Positions 52,195 through 60,770 of a stretch of 60,967 nucleotides of DNA are shown here, piece after piece. Source of the stretch: an uncultured Eubacteriales bacterium (lineage in GTDB: Bacteria > Bacillota > Clostridia > Christensenellales > Aristaeellaceae); NCBI GenBank assembly GCA_944349855.1, contig CALVNS010000014.1, positions 1 to 60,967 of the forward strand. Direction: 5' to 3'. Position 1 is the stretch's first letter. Each line of letters begins with the position of its first letter. Position numbers and translations under genes: made by a program. The notes beneath the pieces are model-generated. The model had not been told where the DNA came from. It was given only the letters and a program-made list of their open reading frames with translations, and made no database searches.

Positions 52195-53733
52195 TTACTG
52201 CTTGTACACCGCGTCGAGCTGGTTCTGGATCTCCTCCATGACCGTCTCGATGCCGGCATTCTGCAGCTGCGTACGGAACTCAGCCACATAGGCTTCCGGA
52301 TCATCCATCAGGCCGAAGACGATGCGCGGCATGTAGGTGTTGTAGACGTTGGAGATGTTGTCCAGGTAGACCTGGATGTTCGTCAGGTCGAACACGATCT
52401 GGCCGTAGGGGTACGTGGTCGCGATCTCGTCATAACGGGCATACAGCTCGTCGATGGCCTCCCAATCGCGGTCCGCATCGCGCAGGCCCAGGTCGTCATT
52501 GCGGCCCCACCAGAAGTTCAGCGTCACGCCGTCGGTCGTGCTGTCGAAGCCCTCGGGACGGACCATGTAGCCGTTCTCATCGATCGTGTACATGTCGCCC
52601 TCGATGCCGTACATCATCAGGCGGTAGATCTCCGGGTCGTTGCGCAGCAGGTCGTAGACCATCAGCGCGCGATCCGGATGCTCGCTGGTGTAGGCAACCG
52701 CCATGGCGCCGTGGGTGATGTTCAGGGAAACGAGGTTGTCGGTCTCCTCACCGAAGAAGAAGAAACCGAGATCAGAGCCGGGCTGGGCCTCTTCCATGTC
52801 CGTGCGGAAGCCGGTCCAGGTCTCCGTGTGGTGCTGACGGGCAGCGCTGGTGCCTTCCTTCATCAGGGAGTCCTGAGCGCCGGTGTAGTTCAGAACGTCG
52901 GTGCGCCAGTAGCCGGCGTCCGCCCAGCTCTTCATGGTCTTGGCGAAGTTGACGAGCTCGTCACCCTCGAGGTAGTAGCGGCTCAGCGTGTAGGGATCCT
53001 CCTTGGAGTTGCCGTAGAACAGGCTGACCGGGAAGCCTTCGATGACGATGTTGCTGGTGTGAGAGGCCTGCCAGCCGCCGGCCATCTGCGGGCTGTAGGA
53101 AGAGCCGTTGCCGTCAGCATCCCACGGCCAGACGCCTTCCTTGTTGTCCTTGATGTACTGGAAGTACACGCCCAGGTCCTCCCAGGAGTGCACGCCGTTC
53201 TCCAGGCCCGCCTCGCGAGCCCAGTCGCCACGGTACATGAAGCCGTGGTTCGTCCACTGCGCGTAGTTATCCTCGGGGATCAGGTAGATCTCGCCATTGT
53301 ACTTGCACAGATCCCAGTGCTCGGCCGGGACGCTCTCCCAGGTCTTGGGCGCGTAGGTCTGCAGCATTTCCTCCGTCAGGGGCAGGAACGCGCCGCGCTG
53401 CGTGTTGGGCCACGCATCCAGCCAGTCGGTGGCGGTGCCGATCAGGTCGATGTCGCCGGACTGCGTCGCCAGCGCCAGGTTGTAGTTGGTCGTCCAGTTG
53501 GTCCACTCAATCCAGCGGATCTCCAGCGTAGCGTTGACCTTCTCGTTGAGGATCTCGTTGATCTTGGCCAGCACTTCCTCCGTGCGGTCGGTGGGGATGT
53601 CGCCGGTCACCAGGTAGGTGATCGTCACGTGCTCGGACGTGTCGACGGCCGGGGCTTCCTCAGCCGTGGACAGCACGGGCAGCGCGCACACGAGCATCAT
53701 CAGTGCCGTGAGCAGGGCAACCAGTTTCTTCAT
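52195..53733 (-). CDS. Extracellular oligosaccharide-binding protein of an LplA-type ABC importer
   Basis: The 512-residue product has a signal peptide (MKKLVALLTALMMLVCALPV) and the size and layout of large sugar-binding proteins (LplA/DUF3502-like): ITYLVTGDIPTDRTEEVLAK near 38-57, DIDLIGTATDWLDAW near 93-107, then helical regions with many Trp and Tyr residues, as expected for carbohydrate binding. The only cysteine in the signal region (MLVCAL) does not fit a lipobox, so the protein may not be lipidated. It is downstream of its two permeases, and no ATPase is encoded here; a shared MsmX-like ATPase elsewhere is expected. Confidence 0.88.
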   Translation of the reverse strand: MKKLVALLTALMMLVCALPVLSTAEEAPAVDTSEHVTITYLVTGDIPTDRTEEVLAKINEILNEKVNATLEIRWIEWTNWTTNYNLALATQSGDIDLIGTATDWLDAWPNTQRGAFLPLTEEMLQTYAPKTWESVPAEHWDLCKYNGEIYLIPEDNYAQWTNHGFMYRGDWAREAGLENGVHSWEDLGVYFQYIKDNKEGVWPWDADGNGSSYSPQMAGGWQASHTSNIVIEGFPVSLFYGNSKEDPYTLSRYYLEGDELVNFAKTMKSWADAGYWRTDVLNYTGAQDSLMKEGTSAARQHHTETWTGFRTDMEEAQPGSDLGFFFFGEETDNLVSLNITHGAMAVAYTSEHPDRALMVYDLLRNDPEIYRLMMYGIEGDMYTIDENGYMVRPEGFDSTTDGVTLNFWWGRNDDLGLRDADRDWEAIDELYARYDEIATTYPYGQIVFDLTNIQVYLDNISNVYNTYMPRIVFGLMDDPEAYVAEFRTQLQNAGIETVMEEIQNQLDAVYKQ

Positions 53734-53789
53734 ACGGGGATTCCTCCTTTTCTATTTCCCGCAGCATACGCCGCCGAGAATCGTGGGGA

Positions 53790-54725
53790 TCAGCCCTTGA
53801 CCGAGCCGACGGTCAGGCCGGCGACGAAGTACTTCTGCACGAACGGGTAGAGCAGAATGATCGGGCCGGTGGCCAGCACGGCGGTGGCCATCTTCAGGGT
53901 CTCGCTGGGCAGTTCGGTGGTCAGCGTGACGTTGGAGCCGGCGACCGAGTTGCGCAGGCTCGCCACCTTGTTGATGACGTTGTACAGGTGGTACTGCAGC
54001 GGGCGGTACTCCGTCTGCGAAGTGAGGAACAGGGAGGAGTAGTACCACTCGTTCCAGTAGCCCAGCGCCAGAAACAGACCGATGGTCGCCAGCGCCGGCT
54101 TGAGCGAGGGCAGCACCAGCGCGTAGAAGATGCGGAAGTCGCCCGCGCCGTCGATCTTGCCGGACTCGGTGATCTCGTGGGGGATGGCCTTGACGAAGTT
54201 CTTCATCAGGACGATCAGCCACGGGCTCATCAGCAGCGGCAGCAGGATGGCGAAGTAGGAGTCGCGCAGGTTGAGCGTCTGCACGATCAGCAGGTAGAAC
54301 GGGACGAGGCCCGCGGAGAACAGCGAGGTGAAGTAGATGTAGAACATGATGCCGTTGCGATACGGGAAGTCCTTGCGCTGCAGGGCATAGCCCGTCATCG
54401 AGATGATGAACAGGCCGATCGCCGTGCCCACGACCGCCAGGCAGATCGTGACGACATAGGCGCCGATCATCTGGTCGGGCGAGCGCAGCAGCAGCTCATA
54501 GGAGTACGTCGACACTTCGGAGGGCCAGAGCGTGAAACCCGTCAGGCGAATGGCTGACTCCGAGGAAAACGAGGAGGCAACGATCATCCAGAACGGCAGC
54601 ACGCAGATCAGGCTGAACAGGCCGACGAAGATATACGTGACGGTACGGATGATCTTGTCCGAGGTATCCAGCCGCACGTGCGTGGGATGATTGACATGTG
54701 CGGGGGCTTTGCTGTTAGTGGTCAT
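53790..54725 (-). CDS. Carbohydrate ABC transporter permease (LplC/YtcP-like)
   Basis: The 311-residue permease has six membrane helices and the conserved EAA loop TESGKIDGAGDFRIFYALVLP near residues 182-202. The N-terminus is a cytoplasmic stretch of ~25 residues before the first helix (IIRTVTYIFVGLFSLICVLP). The C-terminus ends with VQKYFVAGLTVGSVKG, the typical QKxFxxGLxxGxxKG end of this family. It works as a heterodimer with the next upstream permease for oligosaccharide import. Confidence 0.94.
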   Translation of the reverse strand: MTTNSKAPAHVNHPTHVRLDTSDKIIRTVTYIFVGLFSLICVLPFWMIVASSFSSESAIRLTGFTLWPSEVSTYSYELLLRSPDQMIGAYVVTICLAVVGTAIGLFIISMTGYALQRKDFPYRNGIMFYIYFTSLFSAGLVPFYLLIVQTLNLRDSYFAILLPLLMSPWLIVLMKNFVKAIPHEITESGKIDGAGDFRIFYALVLPSLKPALATIGLFLALGYWNEWYYSSLFLTSQTEYRPLQYHLYNVINKVASLRNSVAGSNVTLTTELPSETLKMATAVLATGPIILLYPFVQKYFVAGLTVGSVKG

Positions 54726-54752
54726 CTTCGATTCTCCCTTCTCAGCTTTGCA

Positions 54753-55715
54753 TCAGAACAGCGCGTAATCCGAATCCAGCTTCTTGACGAAGGCGTTGGC
54801 GCCCAGGACGATGAAGAAGCCGACCACGCTCTGGAACAGACCCACTGCGCTGGACTGGGAGAAATTGAAGCTGTTCATCATGGAGCGGTACACGTACGTC
54901 TCGATGATGTCCGTGGTGTTGAAGAGGATCGAGTTGTTGCCGACCAGGTTGTAGAACAGGCCGAAGTTGCCCTTCAGGATGCCGCCGATGGCGAACAGGA
55001 ACAGGATGACAACCGTGGGCTTGAGCGTCGGCAGCGTGATGTAGCGGATGCGCTGGAAGCCGTTGGCGCCGTCGATCTGCGCAGCCTCCATCATCGAGGA
55101 GTCCATGCTCGTGATGGCCGCAAAGTAGACGACCGTGCCGTAGCCCGTGCTCTTCCACAGGTTGACCGCCACGATGATGAACGGCCACGCCTGCGGCATC
55201 TGGTAGACGATCGGCATTTCGCCGCCCAGGTTGCGCACCAGGTTGGAGATGAAGCCGTAGTCATAGTTGAGCAGGTTGTACACCAGCAGCGACACCAGAA
55301 CGTCGGAGATGAAGTAGGGCAGGAACATCAGGGATTGGGTGGTCTTCTTGAAGCCCTTGGACTGCACCTCGTTGAGCAGGATGGCGAACAGCAGCTGCAG
55401 TACGTTGCCCAGCACGATGAACGCCAGGTTGTACAGGATCGTGTTGCGCAGCAGCAGCCCCAGCTGGCCGGAGGTGAACAGGAACTTGAAGTTCTGCAGA
55501 CCGATGAACGGGCTGTTCCAGATGCCCTTGTTGTACTGGAAGTTGGTAAAGGCGATATACGCTCCCGGCATCGGCATGTAGGAGAAAACGAAGAAGAAAA
55601 CGATGGCCGGCAGACACATCAGCAGAAGCGTCTTATTCTGCATCAGCGTGCGGCCCAGCGGCGGCCGTCTATACGTGTGCAGGCCGTTTGTGACAGCTTT
55701 TTGTGACTTTACCAA
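54753..55715 (-). CDS. Carbohydrate ABC transporter permease (LplB/YtcP partner)
   Basis: The ~320-residue permease has six membrane helices and begins RTLMQNKTLLLMCLPAIVFFFV. The EAA loop reads MMEAAQIDGANGFQRIRYITLP near residues 207-228. It is the first gene of the import operon. TTG 55715 is preferred because GGTGGAGGG precedes it; an earlier TTG at 55751 lacks a Shine-Dalgarno. Its ~250-base leader contains an additional LacI-type operator. Confidence 0.92.
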   Translation of the reverse strand: MVKSQKAVTNGLHTYRRPPLGRTLMQNKTLLLMCLPAIVFFFVFSYMPMPGAYIAFTNFQYNKGIWNSPFIGLQNFKFLFTSGQLGLLLRNTILYNLAFIVLGNVLQLLFAILLNEVQSKGFKKTTQSLMFLPYFISDVLVSLLVYNLLNYDYGFISNLVRNLGGEMPIVYQMPQAWPFIIVAVNLWKSTGYGTVVYFAAITSMDSSMMEAAQIDGANGFQRIRYITLPTLKPTVVILFLFAIGGILKGNFGLFYNLVGNNSILFNTTDIIETYVYRSMMNSFNFSQSSAVGLFQSVVGFFIVLGANAFVKKLDSDYALF

Positions 55716-55768
55716 GTGTTTCCCTCCACCTTTTGCGCCCGATCCTTGCAAAGGATGCGAAGCCCCTT

Positions 55769-55788
55769 ATTTGAAATCGGTTTCAAAT
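55769..55788 (-). promoter_or_regulatory. Second LacI-type operator in the leader of the sugar operon
   Basis: ATTTGAAA and TTTCAAAT flank TCGG in a perfect palindrome. It resembles the LacI/GalR consensus TGAAACCGGTTTCA and lies about 180 bases downstream of the transcription start. Cooperation with the operator at 55946 by DNA looping is plausible. Confidence 0.75.
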
Positions 55789-55945
55789 CGCATCCTCCAC
55801 CCAACCCGCACGCCATGTCACCAAACGTTTGTCTTTTGTGACACCCTTCGGCAGGGCTTTTGGACGCAAAAACGGCCCAAATGTCGCTGCCGCTTTTTCA
55901 CAGGGCGCGCCAAACGGACGTGCAAGTCATGTGCAAATCGCTACT

Positions 55946-55961
55946 ATGAAACCCGTTTCAT
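55946..55961 (-). promoter_or_regulatory. LacI-type operator near the transcription start
   Basis: ATGAAAC and GTTTCAT flank CC in a perfect palindrome. It lies 8-23 bases downstream of the -10 box, so a bound repressor would block initiation. Confidence 0.8.
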
Positions 55962-55968
55962 GGCAACA

Positions 55969-55997
55969 AATATATCATAAACCCTTTTGTATGTCAA
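55969..55997 (-). promoter_or_regulatory. Promoter of the sugar import operon
   Basis: Minus-strand TTGACA and TATATT are 17 bases apart. It directs a ~250-base leader and the permease-permease-binding protein-GH2 genes. Confidence 0.85.
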
Positions 55998-56112
55998 GAA
56001 TTATTTTTTGAAATTTTGCATGGATGACAAATTTGTGCCATATGCGCTGCGAGGATGACAAAAATCAGAAGAATCTGTTGTCAGCGATGTGCACCTGATT
56101 CAAACACACTCT

Positions 56113-56157
56113 GCATGCTGTGTAAAGACATCCTGCACGTGCTTACAGACAGCATGT
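56113..56157. repeat. Interrupted inverted repeat in the gap after lacI
   Basis: CATGCTGT (56114-56121) and ACAGCATG (56149-56156), with inner GTAA and TTAC, form a stem of 12 interrupted pairs. It has no T tract and sits between the lacI terminator and the sugar operon promoter. The remainder of 55998-56203 holds nothing I can assign. Confidence 0.4.
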
Positions 56158-56203
56158 TGCATCGTGTAGAGCAAGGGAGGGCGACCAGGCCATCCGTGCC
56201 AAT

Positions 56204-56238
56204 AAAAAAACCCCTTCCTCCGTAGGGAGAGGAAGAGG
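56204..56238 (-). terminator. Terminator of the LacI gene
   Basis: On the minus strand CCTCTTCCT pairs with AGGAAGGGG (one T-G wobble) and is followed by a run of seven T residues. Confidence 0.8.
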
Positions 56239-56239
56239 C

Positions 56240-57292
56240 TCAGGCGCGCTTTCGCCGTGCGAAGGGGGGAGGCGCGCAGGATTTTTTGATCGACAGCGAC
56301 AGGGGAACCAGCTGATTGAGGGGCATTTCGCGTCCTTCAATGGCGCCCACGGCCGTATCGACCAGCAGTCGTGCGTACTCGCCGTAGTCGTAGTCGACCG
56401 CAGTGAGCTGAGGAGACGTAATGGTGGTGATGAACGTGTCGTCAAACCCCATCAGGGAGATGTCGTCAGGCACGCGCACGCCATGGGCCAGCAGCCCTTG
56501 CAGCATGCCGGCAGTCACCAGATCGTTCATGCCCAGCAAAGCCGTAGGCAGCTCCGGCAGGGTCATCAGCCGGTTGATGCCCTCCCAGCCGGAGGGGCAG
56601 TCGTAGCCCTTGACCGGGATCAGCCATTCCTCGCGCACGGGCAGGCCCAGCCGCGCCATGTTCTGCCGGAAGCGCACCAGTTTCAGCTGCGTTCCGTAAA
56701 ACTCGCTGCCCGTATAGCAGAAGCCGAAGCGGCGGTGGCCCAGGGCGGCGAGGTAGTCGAAGGCCAGGTCGACAGAACCCTCGTGATCGACGGCCACGCC
56801 GTACACGCGTTCATGGCAGCTGCGCGAACCCACAACGACGGGCGTGGTCTCCAGGGTGGTCTCGAGTAAGCGGGTGAAGGAGGGATCCTGCTCCTGCAGG
56901 TCGACGCGTCCGCCGCAGAGGATGATGGCGTCCGCTCGCTGCTCCACCAGCTTGGAAAGGGCGGACATCTCCATCTCCGGGCGGGAGAACGTGTTCATCA
57001 GCATGGTGACGTAGCCGCGCTGATAGGCCTCATTGCTGCAGGCGGAATAGACGCTGTTGTAGTACGGGTTGCCCGTATCGGTCATGACCATGCCCAGCAG
57101 CTTGGTGCGCGTTTCAGTCAGGGCGCGGGCCATGGCGTTGGGACGGAAGTTGTACTTGGCGATCAGAGAATTCACCCGGTCGCGCTTTTCCTTGCGCACG
57201 GAGGTGCTGCCCGTCAGAATGCGCGACACCGTGGCAGGGGAGACGCCCGCCTCGCGCGCGATGTCGTAGATGGTGATATTCTTGCGGATCAA
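56240..57292 (-). CDS. LacI family transcriptional repressor of the sugar locus
   Basis: The 350-residue repressor has the N-terminal LacI helix-turn-helix (NITIYDIAREAGVSPATVSR, residues 5-24, then hinge helix RPNAMARALTETRT) and a periplasmic-binding-type sugar domain (LLGMVMTDTGNPYYNSV near 65-81; ALLGMNDLVTAGMLQGL near 250-266; ISLMGFDDTF near 278-287). The start codon is TTG 57292 after GGGAGGGGGG. It lies directly upstream of the import operon, whose operators fit LacI-type half-sites, so it probably represses the operon until an oligosaccharide inducer binds. Confidence 0.94.
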   Translation of the reverse strand: MIRKNITIYDIAREAGVSPATVSRILTGSTSVRKEKRDRVNSLIAKYNFRPNAMARALTETRTKLLGMVMTDTGNPYYNSVYSACSNEAYQRGYVTMLMNTFSRPEMEMSALSKLVEQRADAIILCGGRVDLQEQDPSFTRLLETTLETTPVVVGSRSCHERVYGVAVDHEGSVDLAFDYLAALGHRRFGFCYTGSEFYGTQLKLVRFRQNMARLGLPVREEWLIPVKGYDCPSGWEGINRLMTLPELPTALLGMNDLVTAGMLQGLLAHGVRVPDDISLMGFDDTFITTITSPQLTAVDYDYGEYARLLVDTAVGAIEGREMPLNQLVPLSLSIKKSCAPPPFARRKRA

Positions 57293-57338
57293 CGTGCGTC
57301 CCCCCTCCCCGATCTTGGTGACAGTTCATATGAAGTCC

Positions 57339-57368
57339 ATTCTATCACAAATGTGGATCTTCTGTCAA
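57339..57368 (-). promoter_or_regulatory. Promoter of the LacI gene
   Basis: Minus-strand TTGACA and TAGAAT are 18 bases apart, about 47 bases ahead of the TTG start. I see no LacI-type palindrome here, so self-repression is not obvious. Confidence 0.75.
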
Positions 57369-57414
57369 CATATGATGGTTTTGTATAAAGAAGATTTGTG
57401 CGGAAATCGGGCCG

Positions 57415-59397
57415 TCAATAGGCGACCATCGGTATGCTTTGCGGACGCCGCCGGATGGGTTCCTGCCGGCCTGCGCGCACTGCATATAGGCCGGCGGCGC
57501 ATTCGTACGCCGCGCGCATCATCTCGGGATAGGGCTGCAGGCAGATATCGAACAGGCCGATGTTGTAGTTTTCGCCGTCAAAGCGCCCCAGTGCAAACTG
57601 ATCGTAGCACTGGAAATAGTGGCAACCCACCCCGCAGGGGTGCGCCGCGACGCGCTCAACGTAGTAGCGATAGGCCACGCCGCGCTCGCGCTGGGACACG
57701 ACGGCCTCCAGGCCCGTGGCGGTGGGACCGGCATCCAGCGCGCCGAAGTGGAACTCGCCGATCATGACCGGCAGATCCACGCCCAACTCGCATACGTGCT
57801 CGATGGCCGACGTGGGATCGACGGCATAGCAGTTGATCGAGAACACGTCAAAGTTTTCCCATCCGGCAGCCAGCGCCGGATCGGAGATCCAGGCCCAGCG
57901 CATGCCCAGAATCATGTGATGGGGATCGACCGTACGGCAGGCCTGCGCGGGGATGGCGGTATACGCCTCAACGAGGCGGCGGGAGAAGGTGCGCAGGTCG
58001 GCCTGCGCGCGCGGGTAACGGGCGGAGGCCTTCTCCAGCGGGGCGCGCAGATCGTCGAACGAGGCAAAGGACGCATCCCACGCTGCGTTCAGTGCGCCAA
58101 CCGTGCCGTATTGTTCGCGCAGCCAGTCGATCAGTGCGCGGCGGCAGGCCGTGTCCTGCGCGTCGCGCAGCACCTCATCGGCCAGAATCAGGCCGTCTAC
58201 AAACGCCCAGCCGGGCTCATTGCGCAGGAAATAGCCGATCATGAACGGGTCGTCCCGCCGGTCGGCGAGCGCCTGCGCGCAGCGCAGCGCATCCTGGCGG
58301 TACTCCTCGGAGAGCACGTCCGGAAAGTCGCGGAAGATCTTGTGGCGCGTCTCGGGGAAGCGGGGCAGGCTTGTGACGTAGGGCATGCGGCCAAAGAGCG
58401 TCTCATCCGACCAGTTGCCCAGGGTGTTCATGCCCGCGCGCTTGAGCTGCCCGACGATCATGCCGCGCCAGGTCTGGGCCCAGTCCGCGCCGAATGCGCG
58501 GCGCAGGTTCGCCCGCTCAAATGAGAACATCCGGCCCGGGCCGCGCGGATTTTCGCCAAAGGGACGTCCGTCCTGGTATAGATCGCGGCTGTCCGGATCG
58601 GCGGGATCGGGCAGCCCGGCGACGAGGCGCTCCAGCCCGTCGATGCGCGCGTCGCAGCGCACGCCCACGCAATCCGGTCCGACGCTGAAGAACGCATAGC
58701 CCAGCGGATCGCACAGATACCAGCGCCCTTCCCGCTTCACGCGTCCGAAAAAGCCGGTGCCCTCGCACAGGCGCATGCCCGTCCATCCGCCATAGGCGGA
58801 CCAGTCCTCAAACGGATACGCCTCCGGAAGCGACGCCTCACGGCGCAGGGTCTCGCTCAGCTCTTGGGTGGAGCGCGCCTTGCCGGGCCAGTCTTTGGGA
58901 ATGTACTGTCCCATCTCGTCGATCAGCGGGGCGTCGGGAACCGGCGCAGCCGGCCGCGCGGCATCCTCAAAGGCGACATCCTCCAGTCGAACGCGCACGT
59001 CGTGAAAGGCCGACATGCTTACCAGCTCCGCACGGCAAACGTCTGCGCGAGCGATGCGCGAGCCATGGCAGACGACCTTCAATTCGCCGACGACATGGCC
59101 CGGAAAGAGCACGTGCCCGTCCAGCCAGTTCAGGTCGATGGGGACGTTTGTGCGGTAGTGGGGCATCACGCCGAAGCGGACGGTCACGCGGGGCGACACA
59201 TCGCCCTGGCCATATACGCGCAGCTCAAAGGCCATGGAGTGCGATTCCTCCACGGTCAGCGTCAGGTTCAGGTAGCGTTCGGTATGCCGTGCAAAGTCCC
59301 GAATGCGAAGCCCGCCGCCCGACGCGGGGAGATGCAGCAACCCGTTTTCGAGCAAAACGCCCTGCGTCAGATCGGACGCATCCCATGCGATGTTCAT
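57415..59397 (-). CDS. GH50/agarase-like glycoside hydrolase
   Basis: The 660-residue enzyme has an N-terminal carbohydrate-binding-like beta-sandwich (residues ~1-145), then a TIM barrel. Family-like motifs: FGRVKREGRWYLCDPLGYAF near 215-235, GMNTLGNWSDETLFGRMPYV near 322-341, the putative acid/base Glu in GYFLRNEPGWAFVDG near 387-401, and the nucleophile Glu in VMIGEFHFGALDAG near 541-554. The NE and GEFHFGALD motifs match GH50 beta-agarases as I recall them. No signal peptide is visible, so it would act on imported oligosaccharides. ATG 59397 follows GGGAGG. Confidence 0.8.
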   Translation of the reverse strand: MNIAWDASDLTQGVLLENGLLHLPASGGGLRIRDFARHTERYLNLTLTVEESHSMAFELRVYGQGDVSPRVTVRFGVMPHYRTNVPIDLNWLDGHVLFPGHVVGELKVVCHGSRIARADVCRAELVSMSAFHDVRVRLEDVAFEDAARPAAPVPDAPLIDEMGQYIPKDWPGKARSTQELSETLRREASLPEAYPFEDWSAYGGWTGMRLCEGTGFFGRVKREGRWYLCDPLGYAFFSVGPDCVGVRCDARIDGLERLVAGLPDPADPDSRDLYQDGRPFGENPRGPGRMFSFERANLRRAFGADWAQTWRGMIVGQLKRAGMNTLGNWSDETLFGRMPYVTSLPRFPETRHKIFRDFPDVLSEEYRQDALRCAQALADRRDDPFMIGYFLRNEPGWAFVDGLILADEVLRDAQDTACRRALIDWLREQYGTVGALNAAWDASFASFDDLRAPLEKASARYPRAQADLRTFSRRLVEAYTAIPAQACRTVDPHHMILGMRWAWISDPALAAGWENFDVFSINCYAVDPTSAIEHVCELGVDLPVMIGEFHFGALDAGPTATGLEAVVSQRERGVAYRYYVERVAAHPCGVGCHYFQCYDQFALGRFDGENYNIGLFDICLQPYPEMMRAAYECAAGLYAVRAGRQEPIRRRPQSIPMVAY

Positions 59398-59623
59398 GCG
59401 AATTCCTCCCAAATCGTCAGTTGTGGATCGCGTCCATTGTAGTCCGCGCGCGGGCATCACGCAAGGGGGATTTTGGATTCAACAGACCAAAAGTCGGTTT
59501 CTGTTTTCGGGCACTTTCCAATTTATATAACGCATAAAATGCATGTTGAGAGAAGGGCGCTTTTTTTTGCCGCGCCCCTTTTGTGTTCAGACAAGACCAT
59601 CGGTTTTTTCTCCGGCTTTTGCA

Positions 59624-59652
59624 TTGGCTTTTGCGGGAAGCTGTGCTACAAT
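59624..59652 (+). promoter_or_regulatory. Promoter of the EamA transporter gene
   Basis: TTGGCT and TACAAT are 17 bases apart, 33 bases ahead of ATG 59686. Confidence 0.6.
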
Positions 59653-59685
59653 GGATCGGATCTTTCGATAAAGGTGGGCGTGCCG

Positions 59686-60597
59686 ATGAAAAAAACGCAG
59701 ATTCTCCATTCCCTGCTTCTATTGCTGACCGCGATCATCTGGGGCGTCGCATTTGTCGCGCAGAGCGCCGGCATGGATCATGTCGGCCCCTATACGTTCA
59801 ACTGTGCGCGCAGTCTTTTGGGCGGGCTGGTGCTGCTGCCGGTGCTTGCGGTGCGCGAGCGCATTCATCCCGGATGCACCATGCGGGGAGGCCGGCGTAC
59901 GCTCTTGGTGGGCGGCGTGATGTGCGGTGCGGCGCTGTTCATGGCAAGCAGCCTGCAACAGATTGGGATTCAATACACCAGCGTGGGCAAGGCGGGCTTT
60001 ATCACGGCCTGCTACATCGTGCTCGTGCCGCTGCTGGGCCTGCTGCTGGGCAAGCGCTGCGGGGTCTCTGTCCTGGCGGCGGTCGGGCTGGCGCTCGTGG
60101 GATTGTACCTGCTTTGCGTGACGGAGGCGCTTTCGGTGGGCATGGGCGATTTGCTGATGCTTGGGTGCGCGCTGATGTTCTCGGTGCATATTCTGGTGAT
60201 CGACTTCTTTGCGCCGCGAGCGGATGGCGTGGCGCTCTCATGCATCCAGTTCTTCGTATGCGCGCTGCTCAGCGCGGTGCCGGCGCTGGCATTGGAGCGT
60301 CCGAGTATGGCCGGGCTGGCGGCTGCCTGGGTGCCGGTGCTGTATGCCGGCGTGCTCTCCAGCGGCGTGGGCTATACCCTGCAGGTGATCGGGCAGAGGG
60401 GAATGAACCCAACCGTTGCCTCGCTGATTCTGAGTCTTGAATCCTGCGTATCCGTGCTTGCGGGATGGCTGCTCATCGGCGAACGGCTGACCGGCCGCGA
60501 GCTGACCGGCTGCGCAGTGATGTTTGCGGCGATCGTGCTGGCGCAGCTGCCGCGGCGGGAAGAAAAGCCGCAACGGACTGTTGGGCAGGAGGCGTGA
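59686..60597 (+). CDS. EamA/DMT family transporter
   Basis: DMT transporters export metabolites such as amino acids or nucleosides. The 303-residue product has ten membrane helices in two EamA repeats. The first starts SLLLLLTAIIWGVAFVAQSAG with the conserved WG.xF pattern, and LLGGLVLLPVLAVRER; the second holds MLGCALMFSVHILVIDFFAP and SLILSLESCVSVLAGWLLIGERLTGRE with the family E.VxaxxxgxxxLgExLt pattern. ATG 59686 follows AAGGTGGG. A link to the sugar locus is not evident. Confidence 0.94.
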   Translation: MKKTQILHSLLLLLTAIIWGVAFVAQSAGMDHVGPYTFNCARSLLGGLVLLPVLAVRERIHPGCTMRGGRRTLLVGGVMCGAALFMASSLQQIGIQYTSVGKAGFITACYIVLVPLLGLLLGKRCGVSVLAAVGLALVGLYLLCVTEALSVGMGDLLMLGCALMFSVHILVIDFFAPRADGVALSCIQFFVCALLSAVPALALERPSMAGLAAAWVPVLYAGVLSSGVGYTLQVIGQRGMNPTVASLILSLESCVSVLAGWLLIGERLTGRELTGCAVMFAAIVLAQLPRREEKPQRTVGQEA

Positions 60598-60729
60598 AAG
60601 GCACAGAGCGCGGCATGGATGCCGGCTGAGGAAACGATGGGGAACGTGGTGAACGCGCGGGCGATGGCCCTGAAACGGGGCTTTCGGCGGACGGTGTGGC
60701 GCGTTTATGCTGACCCTCAAAACAAAAAG

Positions 60730-60760
60730 CGGCGCCCCGGATCATTCCGGGGCGCCGTTT
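60730..60760. terminator. Bidirectional terminator between EamA and the right-edge gene
   Basis: CGGCGCCCCGGA and TCCGGGGCGCCG form a perfect 12-bp stem with a TCAT loop. T tracts follow on both strands: TTT on plus and TTTTTGTTTT on minus. Confidence 0.85.
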
Positions 60761-60770
60761 GATGCGCAGA

